The notes: generated from the letters alone by a model not told the origin. Positions 1-8,034 are shown, numbered from the stretch's first letter. The stretch is 20,168 nucleotides of DNA from CAVQGF01 sp045807945 (GCA_045807945.1 JBJMGI010000091.1:1-20168), one strand, 5' to 3'. Numbers and translations are program-made.

Positions 1-1
1 C

Positions 2-508
2 GTCACCGAGATCGCCAGCGTGACGTATCGCGCGAAAAAATGTTTAGGGATGCACTTCTTCAATCCTGTCCACAAAATGAAGCTGCTCGAGATCGTGCGC
101 GCTCTCGAAACCGACGACGAGACGCTCGCCGCATGCGTGGAAGTTGGCAAGCGCATGGGAAAAGAAGTTGTAGTGGTGAAAGAGTCGCCCGGATTCATCA
201 CCAGCCGCATCAATGCGATGATCGGCAACGAAGCCTTTTACATGCTGCAAGAGGGAATCGCATCGGCAGCCGACATCGACAAAGCCTTGAAGCTAGGGCT
301 GAACCACCCGATGGGACCTTTTGAATTGGTGGATCTCGTCGGACTCGACACTCGGCTGCACATCCTGGAATACCTGCACCGCACCCTGGGCGAAAAGTTC
401 AAGCCATCGCCGCTGCTGATCCAGTACGTCAAAGCAGGACGCCTGGGCCGCAAGTCGGGGCGCGGCGTTTTCGAGTATGCCGAAGCGCCCAAAGCTGCCA
501 AGAGGTAG
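2..508 (+). CDS. 3-hydroxyacyl-CoA dehydrogenase, C-terminal part (5' end outside window)
   Basis: The reading frame is open from base 2 and ends with TAG at 506-508; the gene is cut by the window edge, so the NAD-binding Rossmann half is mostly missing. What remains has the family hallmark HFFNP (with the catalytic His) followed by the KLLEIV segment, the SPGFITSRI stretch, and the C-terminal helical domain with LGLNHPMGPFELVDLVGLD and the closing GRKSGRGVFEY motif. Family members oxidise 3-hydroxyacyl-CoA to 3-oxoacyl-CoA with NAD+ in beta-oxidation or butyrate-type metabolism, in the cytoplasm. The ATG at 20 lies inside the conserved region and is not the true start. Substrate chain length cannot be read from this part. 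The next gene, a permease, starts 155 bases downstream and is functionally unrelated. Confidence 0.93.
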   Translation, partial: VTEIASVTYRAKKCLGMHFFNPVHKMKLLEIVRALETDDETLAACVEVGKRMGKEVVVVKESPGFITSRINAMIGNEAFYMLQEGIASAADIDKALKLGLNHPMGPFELVDLVGLDTRLHILEYLHRTLGEKFKPSPLLIQYVKAGRLGRKSGRGVFEYAEAPKAAKR

Positions 509-663
509 TTCGTTCAGCTTCATCCCTACAGGCTACCGTCTGTCCCAAAAATCATTTGTGCTCGATATCCCCGGAACCTTTCCTTCGTCCAATTCGTACA
601 AACAGTAGCGGTGCCGTACTCCGCCTAAAACCGGGTGCCGGCAACGTGGCTGGGTACTAAAAT

Positions 664-1938
664 ATGCGAGTGCTGCGCGAAATCTTCATACAGACCTTTC
701 GCACCCTGTGGGCGCACAAGCTGCGCTCGTTCCTTACCATGTTTGGGATCGCGTGGGGTGTGGGTTCGTTGCTGCTGCTGGTCGGAGTAGGTGAAGGTTT
801 CCGAACGGGCAATCGCAAGCAGATGGCGACGTTCGGGCAAGACATCATGTTCCTCTTCCCCGGACGCGTTCCTGCCGTCGAAGGCCAGGCGCAAGGCATG
901 CGCCAGTACTACCTGAACTACAAGGATTACGAAGACATCAAGCGCGAGGCCAAGCTGGTGAAGAACGTGTCGCCGGTGATCGCGCGCGAAGACGTCCACC
1001 TGCAGAGCGAGGTGGCTGCGAGTGGCGGGCAGGTGGTGGGGATCACGCCCAACTTCAATCAGATCCGCTTTTTGCCTCAAGGCCCCGGGCGCTGGCTCAA
1101 CGAGCTCGACTACGATCAGGGCCGACAAGTCGCGGTGCTCGGCAACGAGATGGCGACGAACCTCTTTCCGCCGCGGGAAGGCATCAACGGACTCCATCAC
1201 ACGATCACGCTGAACGGCATGCGCTTCGAGGTGGTTGGAATACTGGACAGCGTCGGCAAAGACGAAAACAACTCCAGCAATGCTCGCATATACATCCCCG
1301 CGAGCACCATGCGCACTTACTTCCCGCCGAAGTCGCTCGGTGGGGTGAATGTTACGGATGTGCCGGACGCGATCAGCTTCATCAACTATCAGCCATTCGA
1401 GCGCTCGCAGCACGAGCTCGCCAAGCAGGAAGTGCACCGCATCATCGCGCGCAACCACCAGTTCGATCCCGCGAACCAGAAGGCTTTCGAAGAGTGGGAC
1501 ACGATCAAGAACGACGAGATGGTCGGCAAGATCTTCGACGCGATGAATATGTTCCTCGGCAGCGTGGGGCTGGTCACGCTCGCGCTGGGAGCGATCGGCG
1601 TCATCAACATCATGCTGGTCTCGGTGACGGAGCGGACGAAAGAGATCGGACTGCGCAAGGCGCTGGGTGCGACCAATCGCAGCATCCTGACGCAGTTCTT
1701 TCTCGAAGGCATCATCCTTACTGTTGTCGCCGGCGGGGTAGGAATGGCGGTTGCTTCAGGGTTTATGTCTTTGCTGCACCTGCTGCCCGCACCTCCCGGG
1801 TTCGATCCACCGACTTTGGTTTGGACGTCAGCCATCACCGCCATAGGTTCGCTCGCAGCCGCGGGGGTGGTAGCCGGACTTTATCCTGCGCGGAAAGCGG
1901 CAATGCTTACGCCGGTCGAAGCACTACGAGCTGAATAA
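664..1938 (+). CDS. MacB/FtsX-type ABC transporter permease (first of pair)
   Basis: A 424-residue inner-membrane permease of the MacB type. An N-terminal transmembrane segment (about residues 20-42) is followed by a large periplasmic MacB core domain (about 45-285). The C-terminal FtsX domain has three more helices (about 295-318, 345-367, 388-410). The conserved FtsX loop is clear: GVINIMLVSVTERTKEIGLRK, then ALGA, and the end PVEALRAE is typical. Such permeases couple a cytoplasmic ATPase to periplasmic work such as efflux, lipoprotein release or mechanotransmission. The next permease starts two bases after the stop, so the two are probably co-translated and form a heterodimer. No MacB ATPase or MacA-like adaptor gene is adjacent. 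No good Shine-Dalgarno precedes the ATG (only GGGT about 9 bases upstream). Substrate unknown. Confidence 0.92.
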   Translation: MRVLREIFIQTFRTLWAHKLRSFLTMFGIAWGVGSLLLLVGVGEGFRTGNRKQMATFGQDIMFLFPGRVPAVEGQAQGMRQYYLNYKDYEDIKREAKLVKNVSPVIAREDVHLQSEVAASGGQVVGITPNFNQIRFLPQGPGRWLNELDYDQGRQVAVLGNEMATNLFPPREGINGLHHTITLNGMRFEVVGILDSVGKDENNSSNARIYIPASTMRTYFPPKSLGGVNVTDVPDAISFINYQPFERSQHELAKQEVHRIIARNHQFDPANQKAFEEWDTIKNDEMVGKIFDAMNMFLGSVGLVTLALGAIGVINIMLVSVTERTKEIGLRKALGATNRSILTQFFLEGIILTVVAGGVGMAVASGFMSLLHLLPAPPGFDPPTLVWTSAITAIGSLAAAGVVAGLYPARKAAMLTPVEALRAE

Positions 1939-1940
1939 CT

Positions 1941-3185
1941 ATGTTCCGCGACCTCCTCGACGAAGCTTACGGCGCCATGCGGCACAACCGCCGCCGCGCC
2001 ATGCTCACCATGCTCGGTATGGCGTGGGGCATTGCGACCGTCATTCTGCTCATGGCGTACGGCGCAGGATTCGGCACGGCCATCGAGCACATCTTCGACA
2101 GCTTCGGCTCGAAAGTCATCGGCGTCTTCCCCGGAGTGAGCACGCAGCAGGCTGGCGGCGCGAAGGCGGGCGTGAAGGTGCGGCTCGAGCGCGTGGATGT
2201 GGACCGATTGGCAAGCACTGTCCCGAATTTGAAGCACATCACTCCCGAGATGTACCTGCGCACCACGGCCGTGGACTACGGAGCGCGCAGCTTCCCGCTT
2301 CCGGTGACCGGGACTGAGCCTCCGGCTGCGGACATCCGCAAGCTCGTGCCAGCGATGGGGCGCTTCTTCAATCAGCAGGACAATCAGCAGCGCGCCCGTG
2401 TTGCGGTGATCAGTTCCGAAGCAAGAACGAAGCTCTTCTCCGGACAATTTCCCGTCGGCGAGTCCATCCGCATCAATGGGGTGAGCTTTCAGGTGATCGG
2501 CGTTCTCGAGCCCAAGATGCAGGAGGGCGACGACGACATCAATCGGCAGATCTACATCCCCTTCAACACGACTTCGGACCTGACCGATACCAAGTACTTT
2601 GACGCAATCTGGCTCGATTACGAGGGCATGGCTTACGAGGATGTGGAGAACAATGTCCGCAACACTCTGGCGGCTTGGCACCAGTTCAAGCCAGACGATA
2701 AGCGCGCTGTCTTCATCTTCAATGCAATGCGGCGGCTGCAAATGTTCCACATCATCTCGCTCGGGCTGCAGATCCTTATGACTTTCATCGGCACGCTCAC
2801 GCTCGGGATCGGTGGAGTGGGGCTAATGAACATCATGCTGGTCTCGGTGCAGCAACGGACTCGCGAGATCGGAGTGCTAAAAGCTCTAGGCGCGAAAAAG
2901 AAGCAGATACTTTTTCAGTTCTTGGCGGAAGCGCTGGTCATCACCTTTGCGGGAGGCGTCGCCGGAATCGTTTTCGCTTTCATCGTATCGAAGGGAATCG
3001 GCTCGATCACCTTATATAGCGCGCTCGCTAAGTATGGCGAGGCTGGCGATATCGTGCTGGCTATCAATCCTATCCATCTTCTGGTGGCGACGTTCATCCT
3101 GATCTTCGTCGGGATCATCAGCGGCATGCTTCCCGCTATCCGCGCCGCGCGGTTGAGTCCGATTGAAGCGCTGCGTTACGAATAG
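1941..3185 (+). CDS. MacB/FtsX-type ABC transporter permease (second of pair)
   Basis: A 414-residue permease with the same architecture as its upstream neighbour: one N-terminal membrane helix (about residues 20-42), a periplasmic MacB-like domain, and an FtsX domain with three helices near the C-terminus. The segment GLMNIMLVSVQQRTREIG followed by KALGA is the FtsX family signature, and the protein ends SPIEALRYE. The start codon lies two bases after the upstream stop, which points to translational coupling and a joint heterodimeric transporter. The two proteins are paralogous but clearly diverged. The partner ATPase must be encoded elsewhere, or outside the window. Function beyond the transporter family is not readable. 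Confidence 0.92.
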   Translation: MFRDLLDEAYGAMRHNRRRAMLTMLGMAWGIATVILLMAYGAGFGTAIEHIFDSFGSKVIGVFPGVSTQQAGGAKAGVKVRLERVDVDRLASTVPNLKHITPEMYLRTTAVDYGARSFPLPVTGTEPPAADIRKLVPAMGRFFNQQDNQQRARVAVISSEARTKLFSGQFPVGESIRINGVSFQVIGVLEPKMQEGDDDINRQIYIPFNTTSDLTDTKYFDAIWLDYEGMAYEDVENNVRNTLAAWHQFKPDDKRAVFIFNAMRRLQMFHIISLGLQILMTFIGTLTLGIGGVGLMNIMLVSVQQRTREIGVLKALGAKKKQILFQFLAEALVITFAGGVAGIVFAFIVSKGIGSITLYSALAKYGEAGDIVLAINPIHLLVATFILIFVGIISGMLPAIRAARLSPIEALRYE

Positions 3186-3251
3186 CCCGGTAAGTTTCTG
3201 ACCGTAAGAAGTCAGCGGTGCTTAGCCGCTGCTATACTGCCGCCGATAAAC

Positions 3252-3258
3252 GAGGTGG
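3252..3258 (+). promoter_or_regulatory. Ribosome binding site that decides the start at 3262
   Basis: GAGGTGG sits three bases upstream of the ATG at 3262. A GTG at 3255 that would open the longer frame lies inside this Shine-Dalgarno itself, so it is unlikely to be a real start. This supports translation beginning in the signal-peptide frame. Confidence 0.6.
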
Positions 3259-3261
3259 CAA

Positions 3262-4283
3262 ATGCGCTCGCTCACATTTGCTTTTCTTTTTTCGCTAGCA
3301 CCGGTTTTGTGTCTCGCACAGAACGATGTCCAGCCCGATCTCGTCCCTACCCACCTGCAAGTCACAAAACCACCAAAGTCAAATTTACAGGAGGCGTCGT
3401 GGGTGATGTCCGTTGTGATAACGCAGGAAACCACTACGCGCGGATAGTCCCTCCCGCTGGAGGTTCGCAGCGTGATTCCATGCAGGCGCCGGTGCGACGG
3501 ATACAGCCCGATGGAAAGCCGGCTGGTGTGTTCACAGTGCCGGATAATTTTCGTACCCAACGGTTCTTTGTCACCGGCGATAGCGAGGTTTATCAACTAG
3601 CAAGTCGCGAGGACGAGTCCGCCAATTACATTCTTGCATTTCGCAGCAACGGCTCAGTGGGTGCAACGATCCGTTTGCAGACGAAAGTCTTCTCGACTTA
3701 TCAGATCGCCTTCTTTCGCACCGGAGACTTCCTTGTGAGTGGGGTCGCAGGCCAACATGGGCATTCGTTATTCACCGCCATCTTCGACGTAAACGGCAAA
3801 CTGCTCCATCAAATCGAGGAACCGGAAGACAGAGAGTTCGCCCGGCGAGCAGCTAGCGGCGACAGGGATTTCCTGACCGACGACCTCGACGTTGGCAATG
3901 CCGCGGGCATTTTCGGCGATGCAGTCACTGGGTCCGACGGGAACGTGTACCTGCTGCGCTCCACTTCACCCGCCCTTATTTACGTGATCTCCCCGAAGGG
4001 TGAGATCGTGCGCAAACTTCACATCAACCCCCCGGGTGGCGGATTGATGGCGCGTGGACTTCTTGCTGCCCCCGACAAGCTCGCCATCCGATTCGTCGAG
4101 TCGAACGGGCTCGCGGGGACCATGTTGGTGGTGGACCTTGAAGGGAACCTCCTCACCAGTCATTTGTCTAACGATCGCGAAACGTCACCCGGGATCCCTG
4201 GCTGTTACGACGGCTCCTCGTTCACATTTGTGACTTCCAACGAAGACCAGGAAATATTTGTTCGCAAGGCCGAACCCAAATAA
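3262..4283 (+). CDS. Secreted beta-propeller-like protein with apparent N-terminal frameshift
   Basis: The natural start is the ATG at 3262. It opens with a textbook signal peptide (Arg at residue 2, hydrophobic core, likely cleavage after CLA at residue 19), but that frame stops at 3447. The rest of the protein, to TAA at 4281-4283, is in another frame that is open from about 3255. One extra A in the AAAA run at 3366-3369 would join both frames smoothly (…HLQVTKTTKVKFTGG…). This is either an assembly/sequencing error or a recent mutation. The body has repeated beta-rich units such as VRRIQPDGKPAGVF, ILAFRSNGSVG, VYLLRSTSPALIYVISPKGE and MLVVDLEGNLL, each a strand ending in a D/S-x-x-G-K/S turn. 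These suggest a six- or seven-bladed propeller in the periplasm or outside the cell. Substrate and role are unknown. If the shift is real, the exported protein is not made. Confidence 0.7.
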
Positions 4284-4473
4284 TTTTTTTCCACATGCGT
4301 TGCGCGAAAATTTTGCAGGTAAGATGATTTTTTACTCGCAATCTTCGCTGTAGAATTTTGCGGAGCTTCGCGCCTCATCGCAGCCAGGTTGCAATTCCTG
4401 CTGTATGCGGTTCGGAACTCCACGTGCTCTACATTTCTGTTCTCCCCCTTTTAACCTACTTGGAGCGCCACGC

Positions 4474-5145
4474 ATGAAGCAGGACATTGCAGGGCAGGCC
4501 AGCCTCGCAATCAATAAAGCTGTTGATTGGTCTCATCGCACAATCGGCAAATCAAAAGAATGGTTCGAGGCTCAGCGGTCCAAGTATTCGGAACGCGAGT
4601 TCGCGCCACCACGCCCGAAGCGTCTCGAAGATGAGGAAGGCGCTGGGCGGTTCAAACGCTTTTGGTATGCATTCAGGATCGCGCGCCGGTTCTATCCTTC
4701 GACACCAACCTCTTTGGCACCTTCCGCGGCTCCGGCCGCGAGTGCTGATGTCATCGACGCCATTCTTTGCCGCTCGGTCTCCCCGCGCATTCACGCGCTT
4801 ATTCGCTTCCGCGCCGCCATGCGCATCGGTGCGGCTGCCGCCGCCGAGCAGCACGCAATCATCTGCAAGCAGGAAGGTTGGGACGACGAGCAGATGAACG
4901 CCGCTGCAGTCGGGTACGATTCCGTCGCATTCTCCGACGCCGAGCGCCTCTTACTTCGCTACGCCGACGATCTTTCTCGCACGCCCATGGACATTGATAT
5001 TTCGGTGGTGCGGCAGTTGCGGCAGCATTTCAGCGAAGATCAGCTGCTTGAGATCGCCGCGTCCATCTGCCAGGAGAATTTCAAGGCACGTTTCGCAACG
5101 GCCATTCTGAACTCGCGCTCGCGGACAGAATCCGCAGTGGCCTGA
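4474..5145 (+). CDS. AhpD/carboxymuconolactone-decarboxylase-like protein lacking the CxxC
   Basis: A 223-residue protein. The start at 4474 is chosen because TGGAG at 4461-4465 lies eight bases upstream; an in-frame ATG at 4405 has no such site. Residues 1-90 form a charged then Ala/Pro-rich leader without clear homology. From about 92 there is an all-helical domain resembling the CMD/AhpD fold: VIDAILCRSVSPRIHALIRF, the helix with EQH (His127), GWDDEQMNAA, FSDAERLLLRYADDL and LLEIAASICQENFKARF. In AhpD-type enzymes a CxxC pair sits seven and four residues before this His; here both positions (120 and 123) are Ala. Thiol peroxidase activity by the usual mechanism is therefore unlikely, and the role is unknown. 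The family call rests on pattern, not on a search. Confidence 0.75.
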   Translation: MKQDIAGQASLAINKAVDWSHRTIGKSKEWFEAQRSKYSEREFAPPRPKRLEDEEGAGRFKRFWYAFRIARRFYPSTPTSLAPSAAPAASADVIDAILCRSVSPRIHALIRFRAAMRIGAAAAAEQHAIICKQEGWDDEQMNAAAVGYDSVAFSDAERLLLRYADDLSRTPMDIDISVVRQLRQHFSEDQLLEIAASICQENFKARFATAILNSRSRTESAVA

Positions 5146-5152
5146 CTCCTCG

Positions 5153-5181
5153 TTGACCGGTCCCGGGCGCCAGCCTAAGAT
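5153..5181 (+). promoter_or_regulatory. Sigma-70-type promoter of the kinase gene
   Basis: TTGACC (5153-5158), a 17-base spacer and TAAGAT (5176-5181) match five and four of six consensus bases. Transcription would start near 5188, about 14 bases before the ATG at 5202, leaving a very short leader. Confidence 0.55.
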
Positions 5182-5201
5182 GGCGGCACGCGGACATTGC
5201 C

Positions 5202-7547
5202 ATGATCGGCCAAAGCCTCGGGCATTACACGATTCTGGAGAAGATCGGCGCCGGGGGCATGGGGCACGTGTTCCGTGCGCGCGACATGCGCTTGGAGCGA
5301 GATGTCGCGATCAAGGTCTTGCCGCCGGGGGCGCTCGCCGATGACAGTACCCGCAAACGCTTCCGCCAGGAGGCGCTTGCTCTATCTAAGCTGAATCATC
5401 CGAACGTCGCCACCGTCCACGATTTCGACTCACAAGACGGCAACGACTTCATCGTGATGGAGTTGATCACGGGCAAGACTCTCGCACAGGTGATCGGCTC
5501 AGTCGGACTTCCGGAAAAGCAGATCGCAAACTTCGGCGTGCAGCTTGCGGAAGGACTTTCCGCCGCACATGAGCAGGGAATCCTGCATCGCGACCTAAAA
5601 CCTAGCAACGTTCTGGTTACTGCGGACGGCCGTGCGAAGATATGCGACTTCGGTCTCGCCAAGCTGCTCGAACCGCTCGGCGATTCCGACAGCACCGATA
5701 GTCACCTGCACTCGGCGGCGGGCACGCTCACCTACATGGCGCCGGAGCAACTGCTCGGGGAAAAGCTCGACGCCCGCACCGACGTTTACGCGCTGGGCGA
5801 ATTGCTGTACGAGATGGCGACGGGCGTTCGTCCCTTCAAAGACACGCAAAGCACTCGTCTCACGGACGCCATCCTTCACCAGCCGGCCGTCCCTCCGCGC
5901 ACGTTGAATCCGAAGATATCCAGCGGACTCGAGTTCATTGTCTCGAAGTGTTTAGAGAAAGATCGCGCGAACCGCTACCAATCCGCCGCCGAGGTTGGAG
6001 TGGACCTGCGGCGACTTGCGACGTCGAGTGCGTTCGTCCCGACTCGCGCAAAGAAAGCCAGCCCGTGGATTTGGTTGCGCGCGGCAGCGGTAATAGCTGC
6101 GATCGTCGCCGTGGGCGTGATCCTGCGGCCCAAGCCTCCTGCTGCTGCAGATAATCCTGCAGCGCGCATCAGTTCTATCGCGGTGCTGCCGCTCGAGAAC
6201 CTGACGGGAGACGCCTCCCAGGATTACTTCGCCGCCGGAATGACGGAGGAGCTGATCAACAATCTCTCCAAGGTCAGCTCATTGCGGGTTATCTCACGCA
6301 CTTCCGCGATGCAGTACAAGGGAATCCATAAGCCGCTACCGGAGATTGCCCGCGAGCTGCGCGTAGACGCGATTGTGGAGGGAGCGGTGCAACGCTCCGG
6401 GGACCACGTCCGCATCACTACCCAACTTATCGGGACTGACGATCGCAGCCTCTGGTCCAGTGCTTACGATCGGCAAATGAAAGACGTACTTTCCATGCAG
6501 GGCGAAGTTGCGGGAGCAATCGCCAAGCAGATCCAGCTGAATGTCACGCCACGCGAGCAGCAGGCCCTCGCGAAGGAACGCCCGGTCGAGCCGGTCGCAT
6601 ACGAGCTCTACCTCCAGGGGCGCTATTTTTGGAATAAGCGCACGCCGGAAGACGTGAAAAAGGCGCTCAGCTATTACCGCCAGGCGCTCGAGAAAGATCC
6701 CAAAAGCGCGCTCGCATACTCCGGCATTGCCGAGAGCACGATGACGCTCGGCCCCTCATTGCAGGTTCTTCCGCCGCAGCAGGCGATCACAGACGCGAAA
6801 GAAGCCGCGACAAAAGCTTTGGAACTCGATCCTGATCTTGCCGAGCCGCACGTCACGCTCTCGCAGATTAGCCTGATCAACGACTGGGATTGGAAGAAGG
6901 CGCAGGACGAGATCGAGAAGGCAGTGAGCCTGAACCCGGGTTCCTCCGCAGCGCACCATTGGTACGGGCTTTTTCTCGGGTATCAAGCCAAAGCAGATGA
7001 CGCGCGGCGGCACATCGTGCTAGCGCGAGAATCAGATCCGCTTTCGCCGATCTTGCAGGCGAACGTCGGCTGGACCTATTACATCGCCGGCGATTACTCC
7101 CACGCCGAGCAGGAACTCGAAAACACCGAGCGAACGAATCCGGATTTCTGGGTCGCGCCCTGGGGGTTGGGGTCAACTTACGTGCAGCTTGGACAGCTTC
7201 CGAAGGCCATCACGGAGCTCGAACGAGCGGTAAAGCTTTCAGGGCGGACTCCCGGAGCTCTTTCCTCGGTCGGTTACGCATACGCCCGCGCTGGCGAGAA
7301 TGCCAAAGCGAAAGTAATTTTGGCAGAGCTAAAAAACAATCAGGGCAATCGCCACATCTCCTCGTGGGATGTAGCGATCGTCTATGCCGGGCTGAAGGAC
7401 CATCAGCAGGCGCTTACATGGCTGGAGCGGGCCGCCGCGGAGCATTCCCAGAGCCTGCCTGGGTTGAAAGTGGAACCGTGGTTCGACGACCTGCACAACG
7501 AGCCGCGGTTCCAACAACTGATGCGGAAGATCAACCTCGCGAGCTAA
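5202..7547 (+). CDS. Membrane Ser/Thr protein kinase with TolB-like domain and TPR repeats
   Basis: A 781-residue multidomain signalling protein. Residues 9-275 are a complete Hanks-type kinase: glycine loop GAGGMG (16-21), VAIK with Lys38, HRDLKPSN (Asp131), DFG (149-151), APE (180-182). A single membrane helix follows at about 289-308. Residues 323-450 form a TolB/FlgO-like domain, opening with SIAVLPLENLTGD and continuing through AAGMTEELI and the VDAIVEGAVQ strand. From about 466 to the end are TPR helices (for example YYRQALEKDPKSALAY). The kinase is expected in the cytoplasm and the TolB-like/TPR half in the periplasm, suggesting a sensor that phosphorylates cytoplasmic targets. This architecture is frequent in Acidobacteriota. 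All catalytic residues are intact. It has its own upstream promoter; the stop overlaps the convergent small gene by four bases. The signal is unknown. Confidence 0.95.
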   Translation: MIGQSLGHYTILEKIGAGGMGHVFRARDMRLERDVAIKVLPPGALADDSTRKRFRQEALALSKLNHPNVATVHDFDSQDGNDFIVMELITGKTLAQVIGSVGLPEKQIANFGVQLAEGLSAAHEQGILHRDLKPSNVLVTADGRAKICDFGLAKLLEPLGDSDSTDSHLHSAAGTLTYMAPEQLLGEKLDARTDVYALGELLYEMATGVRPFKDTQSTRLTDAILHQPAVPPRTLNPKISSGLEFIVSKCLEKDRANRYQSAAEVGVDLRRLATSSAFVPTRAKKASPWIWLRAAAVIAAIVAVGVILRPKPPAAADNPAARISSIAVLPLENLTGDASQDYFAAGMTEELINNLSKVSSLRVISRTSAMQYKGIHKPLPEIARELRVDAIVEGAVQRSGDHVRITTQLIGTDDRSLWSSAYDRQMKDVLSMQGEVAGAIAKQIQLNVTPREQQALAKERPVEPVAYELYLQGRYFWNKRTPEDVKKALSYYRQALEKDPKSALAYSGIAESTMTLGPSLQVLPPQQAITDAKEAATKALELDPDLAEPHVTLSQISLINDWDWKKAQDEIEKAVSLNPGSSAAHHWYGLFLGYQAKADDARRHIVLARESDPLSPILQANVGWTYYIAGDYSHAEQELENTERTNPDFWVAPWGLGSTYVQLGQLPKAITELERAVKLSGRTPGALSSVGYAYARAGENAKAKVILAELKNNQGNRHISSWDVAIVYAGLKDHQQALTWLERAAAEHSQSLPGLKVEPWFDDLHNEPRFQQLMRKINLAS

Positions 7548-7780
7548 CGCTGGCGAAGCTCTCTTGTCCAACGTGTGATCTGGTGACGAGGAATCGTCCA
7601 CGGCAGCCAGAAACCACACAGCTCGGCGGCTGAGGCTTCAAATCTTCTCTGCTGCTCTTTCAGGCGGACGTACTCGTTCATCATCTTTGCGAACGCCTTT
7701 TTCAGCTTATCGACGTCGCGCTTGCGAACGGAAACGTTTCCGCCGCTGCGGGCGACGTACACCGTCTTCTTGGCAGCCAT
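7544..7780 (-). CDS. Small basic protein of unknown function (78 aa)
   Basis: A minus-strand gene encoding 78 residues. The start ATG (7780-7778) has GGAGGG at 7790-7785, four bases upstream, and a promoter with perfect TTGACA further up, which is good evidence that a short frame is expressed. The longer frame from 7885 begins upstream of this promoter's expected transcription start and is rejected. The protein is rich in Lys/Arg: a short beta-like opening (KKTVYVARSGGNVSVRK), then an amphipathic helix (DVDKLKKAFAKMMNEYVRL, KEQQRRFEAS), then a Trp-containing tail (GFWLPWTIP). There is no signal peptide or membrane helix. I do not recognise the family; a nucleic-acid- or protein-binding role is only a guess from charge. 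Its stop overlaps the kinase stop by four bases on the opposite strand. Confidence 0.68.
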   Translation of the reverse strand: MAAKKTVYVARSGGNVSVRKRDVDKLKKAFAKMMNEYVRLKEQQRRFEASAAELCGFWLPWTIPRHQITRWTRELRQR

Positions 7781-7784
7781 AGAG

Positions 7785-7790
7785 CCCTCC
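7785..7790 (-). promoter_or_regulatory. Ribosome binding site of the small minus-strand gene
   Basis: GGAGGG on the minus strand lies four bases before the ATG at 7780. It fixes the start and argues against the upstream in-frame start at 7885. Confidence 0.6.
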
Positions 7791-7808
7791 GTTGTGGTGA
7801 GGCAAGCA

Positions 7809-7837
7809 AGGGTAGTGAACCGCGTAACCAGTGTCAA
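7809..7837 (-). promoter_or_regulatory. Promoter of the small minus-strand gene
   Basis: On the minus strand, perfect TTGACA (7837-7832), a 17-base spacer and TACCCT (7814-7809). The -10 matches only three of six, but the key T-A and final T are kept. Transcription would begin near 7802, about 21 bases before the start codon. Confidence 0.5.
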
Positions 7838-7921
7838 TGCAACATTTTGGGAGTTGCTGCGAGCCCGTTCGCTGCCTGAAATCACCGCTCAGTGCCAATA
7901 GGTGCCTTTCGCCGTAAGTGG

Positions 7922-7951
7922 TTGTTGCGGTGAGAGTTTCTCCCTTATCAT
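7922..7951 (+). promoter_or_regulatory. Possible promoter of metK
   Basis: TTGTTG (7922-7927), an 18-base spacer and TATCAT (7946-7951; five of six consensus bases). It would give a leader of about 77 bases. No SAM-I or SAM-II riboswitch motif is recognisable in that leader. Confidence 0.3.
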
Positions 7952-8019
7952 TGACTGAATTAAATCATTCTTCTGCGGCCTTCTGACCTGAACAGAGTTT
8001 TGCCGTAGTCGCACTTGCC

Positions 8020-8025
8020 AGGAGG
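8020..8025 (+). promoter_or_regulatory. Ribosome binding site supporting the TTG start of metK
   Basis: A perfect AGGAGG lies nine bases upstream of TTG 8035-8037. There is no in-frame ATG nearby that would preserve the conserved N-terminus, so the TTG start is well supported. Confidence 0.75.
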
Positions 8026-8034
8026 AAAGTTTCA

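Noticed and set aside
610..640. Direct repeat of GGTGCCG ahead of the first permease
   Set aside because: Seven bases repeated once in GC-rich DNA is expected by chance; no supporting operator symmetry.
625..1458. 277-codon minus-strand frame opposite the first permease (and a similar one at 1881-2750)
   Set aside because: His/Val/Arg-rich antisense composition without motifs; the permeases are clear on the + strand.
3213..3231. Six-base-pair hairpin between the second permease and the propeller gene, considered as a terminator
   Set aside because: The stem is short and there is no T tract; it is followed by TATACT, which could instead be a -10 without a good -35.
4405..4473. Longer start for the AhpD-like gene
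   Set aside because: No ribosome site at 4405; the ATG at 4474 has TGGAG at eight bases.
5153..5344. 63-codon frame overlapping the kinase start
   Set aside because: It overlaps the promoter and the kinase N-terminus in another frame, with no motif or ribosome site.
7781..7885. N-terminal extension of the small minus-strand gene
   Set aside because: It lies over the gene's own promoter and upstream of a strong ribosome site, so it would not be translated from that transcript.
7952..8034. SAM riboswitch in the metK leader
   Set aside because: I looked for SAM-I and SAM-II type conserved elements and saw none; a covariance-model scan would decide.
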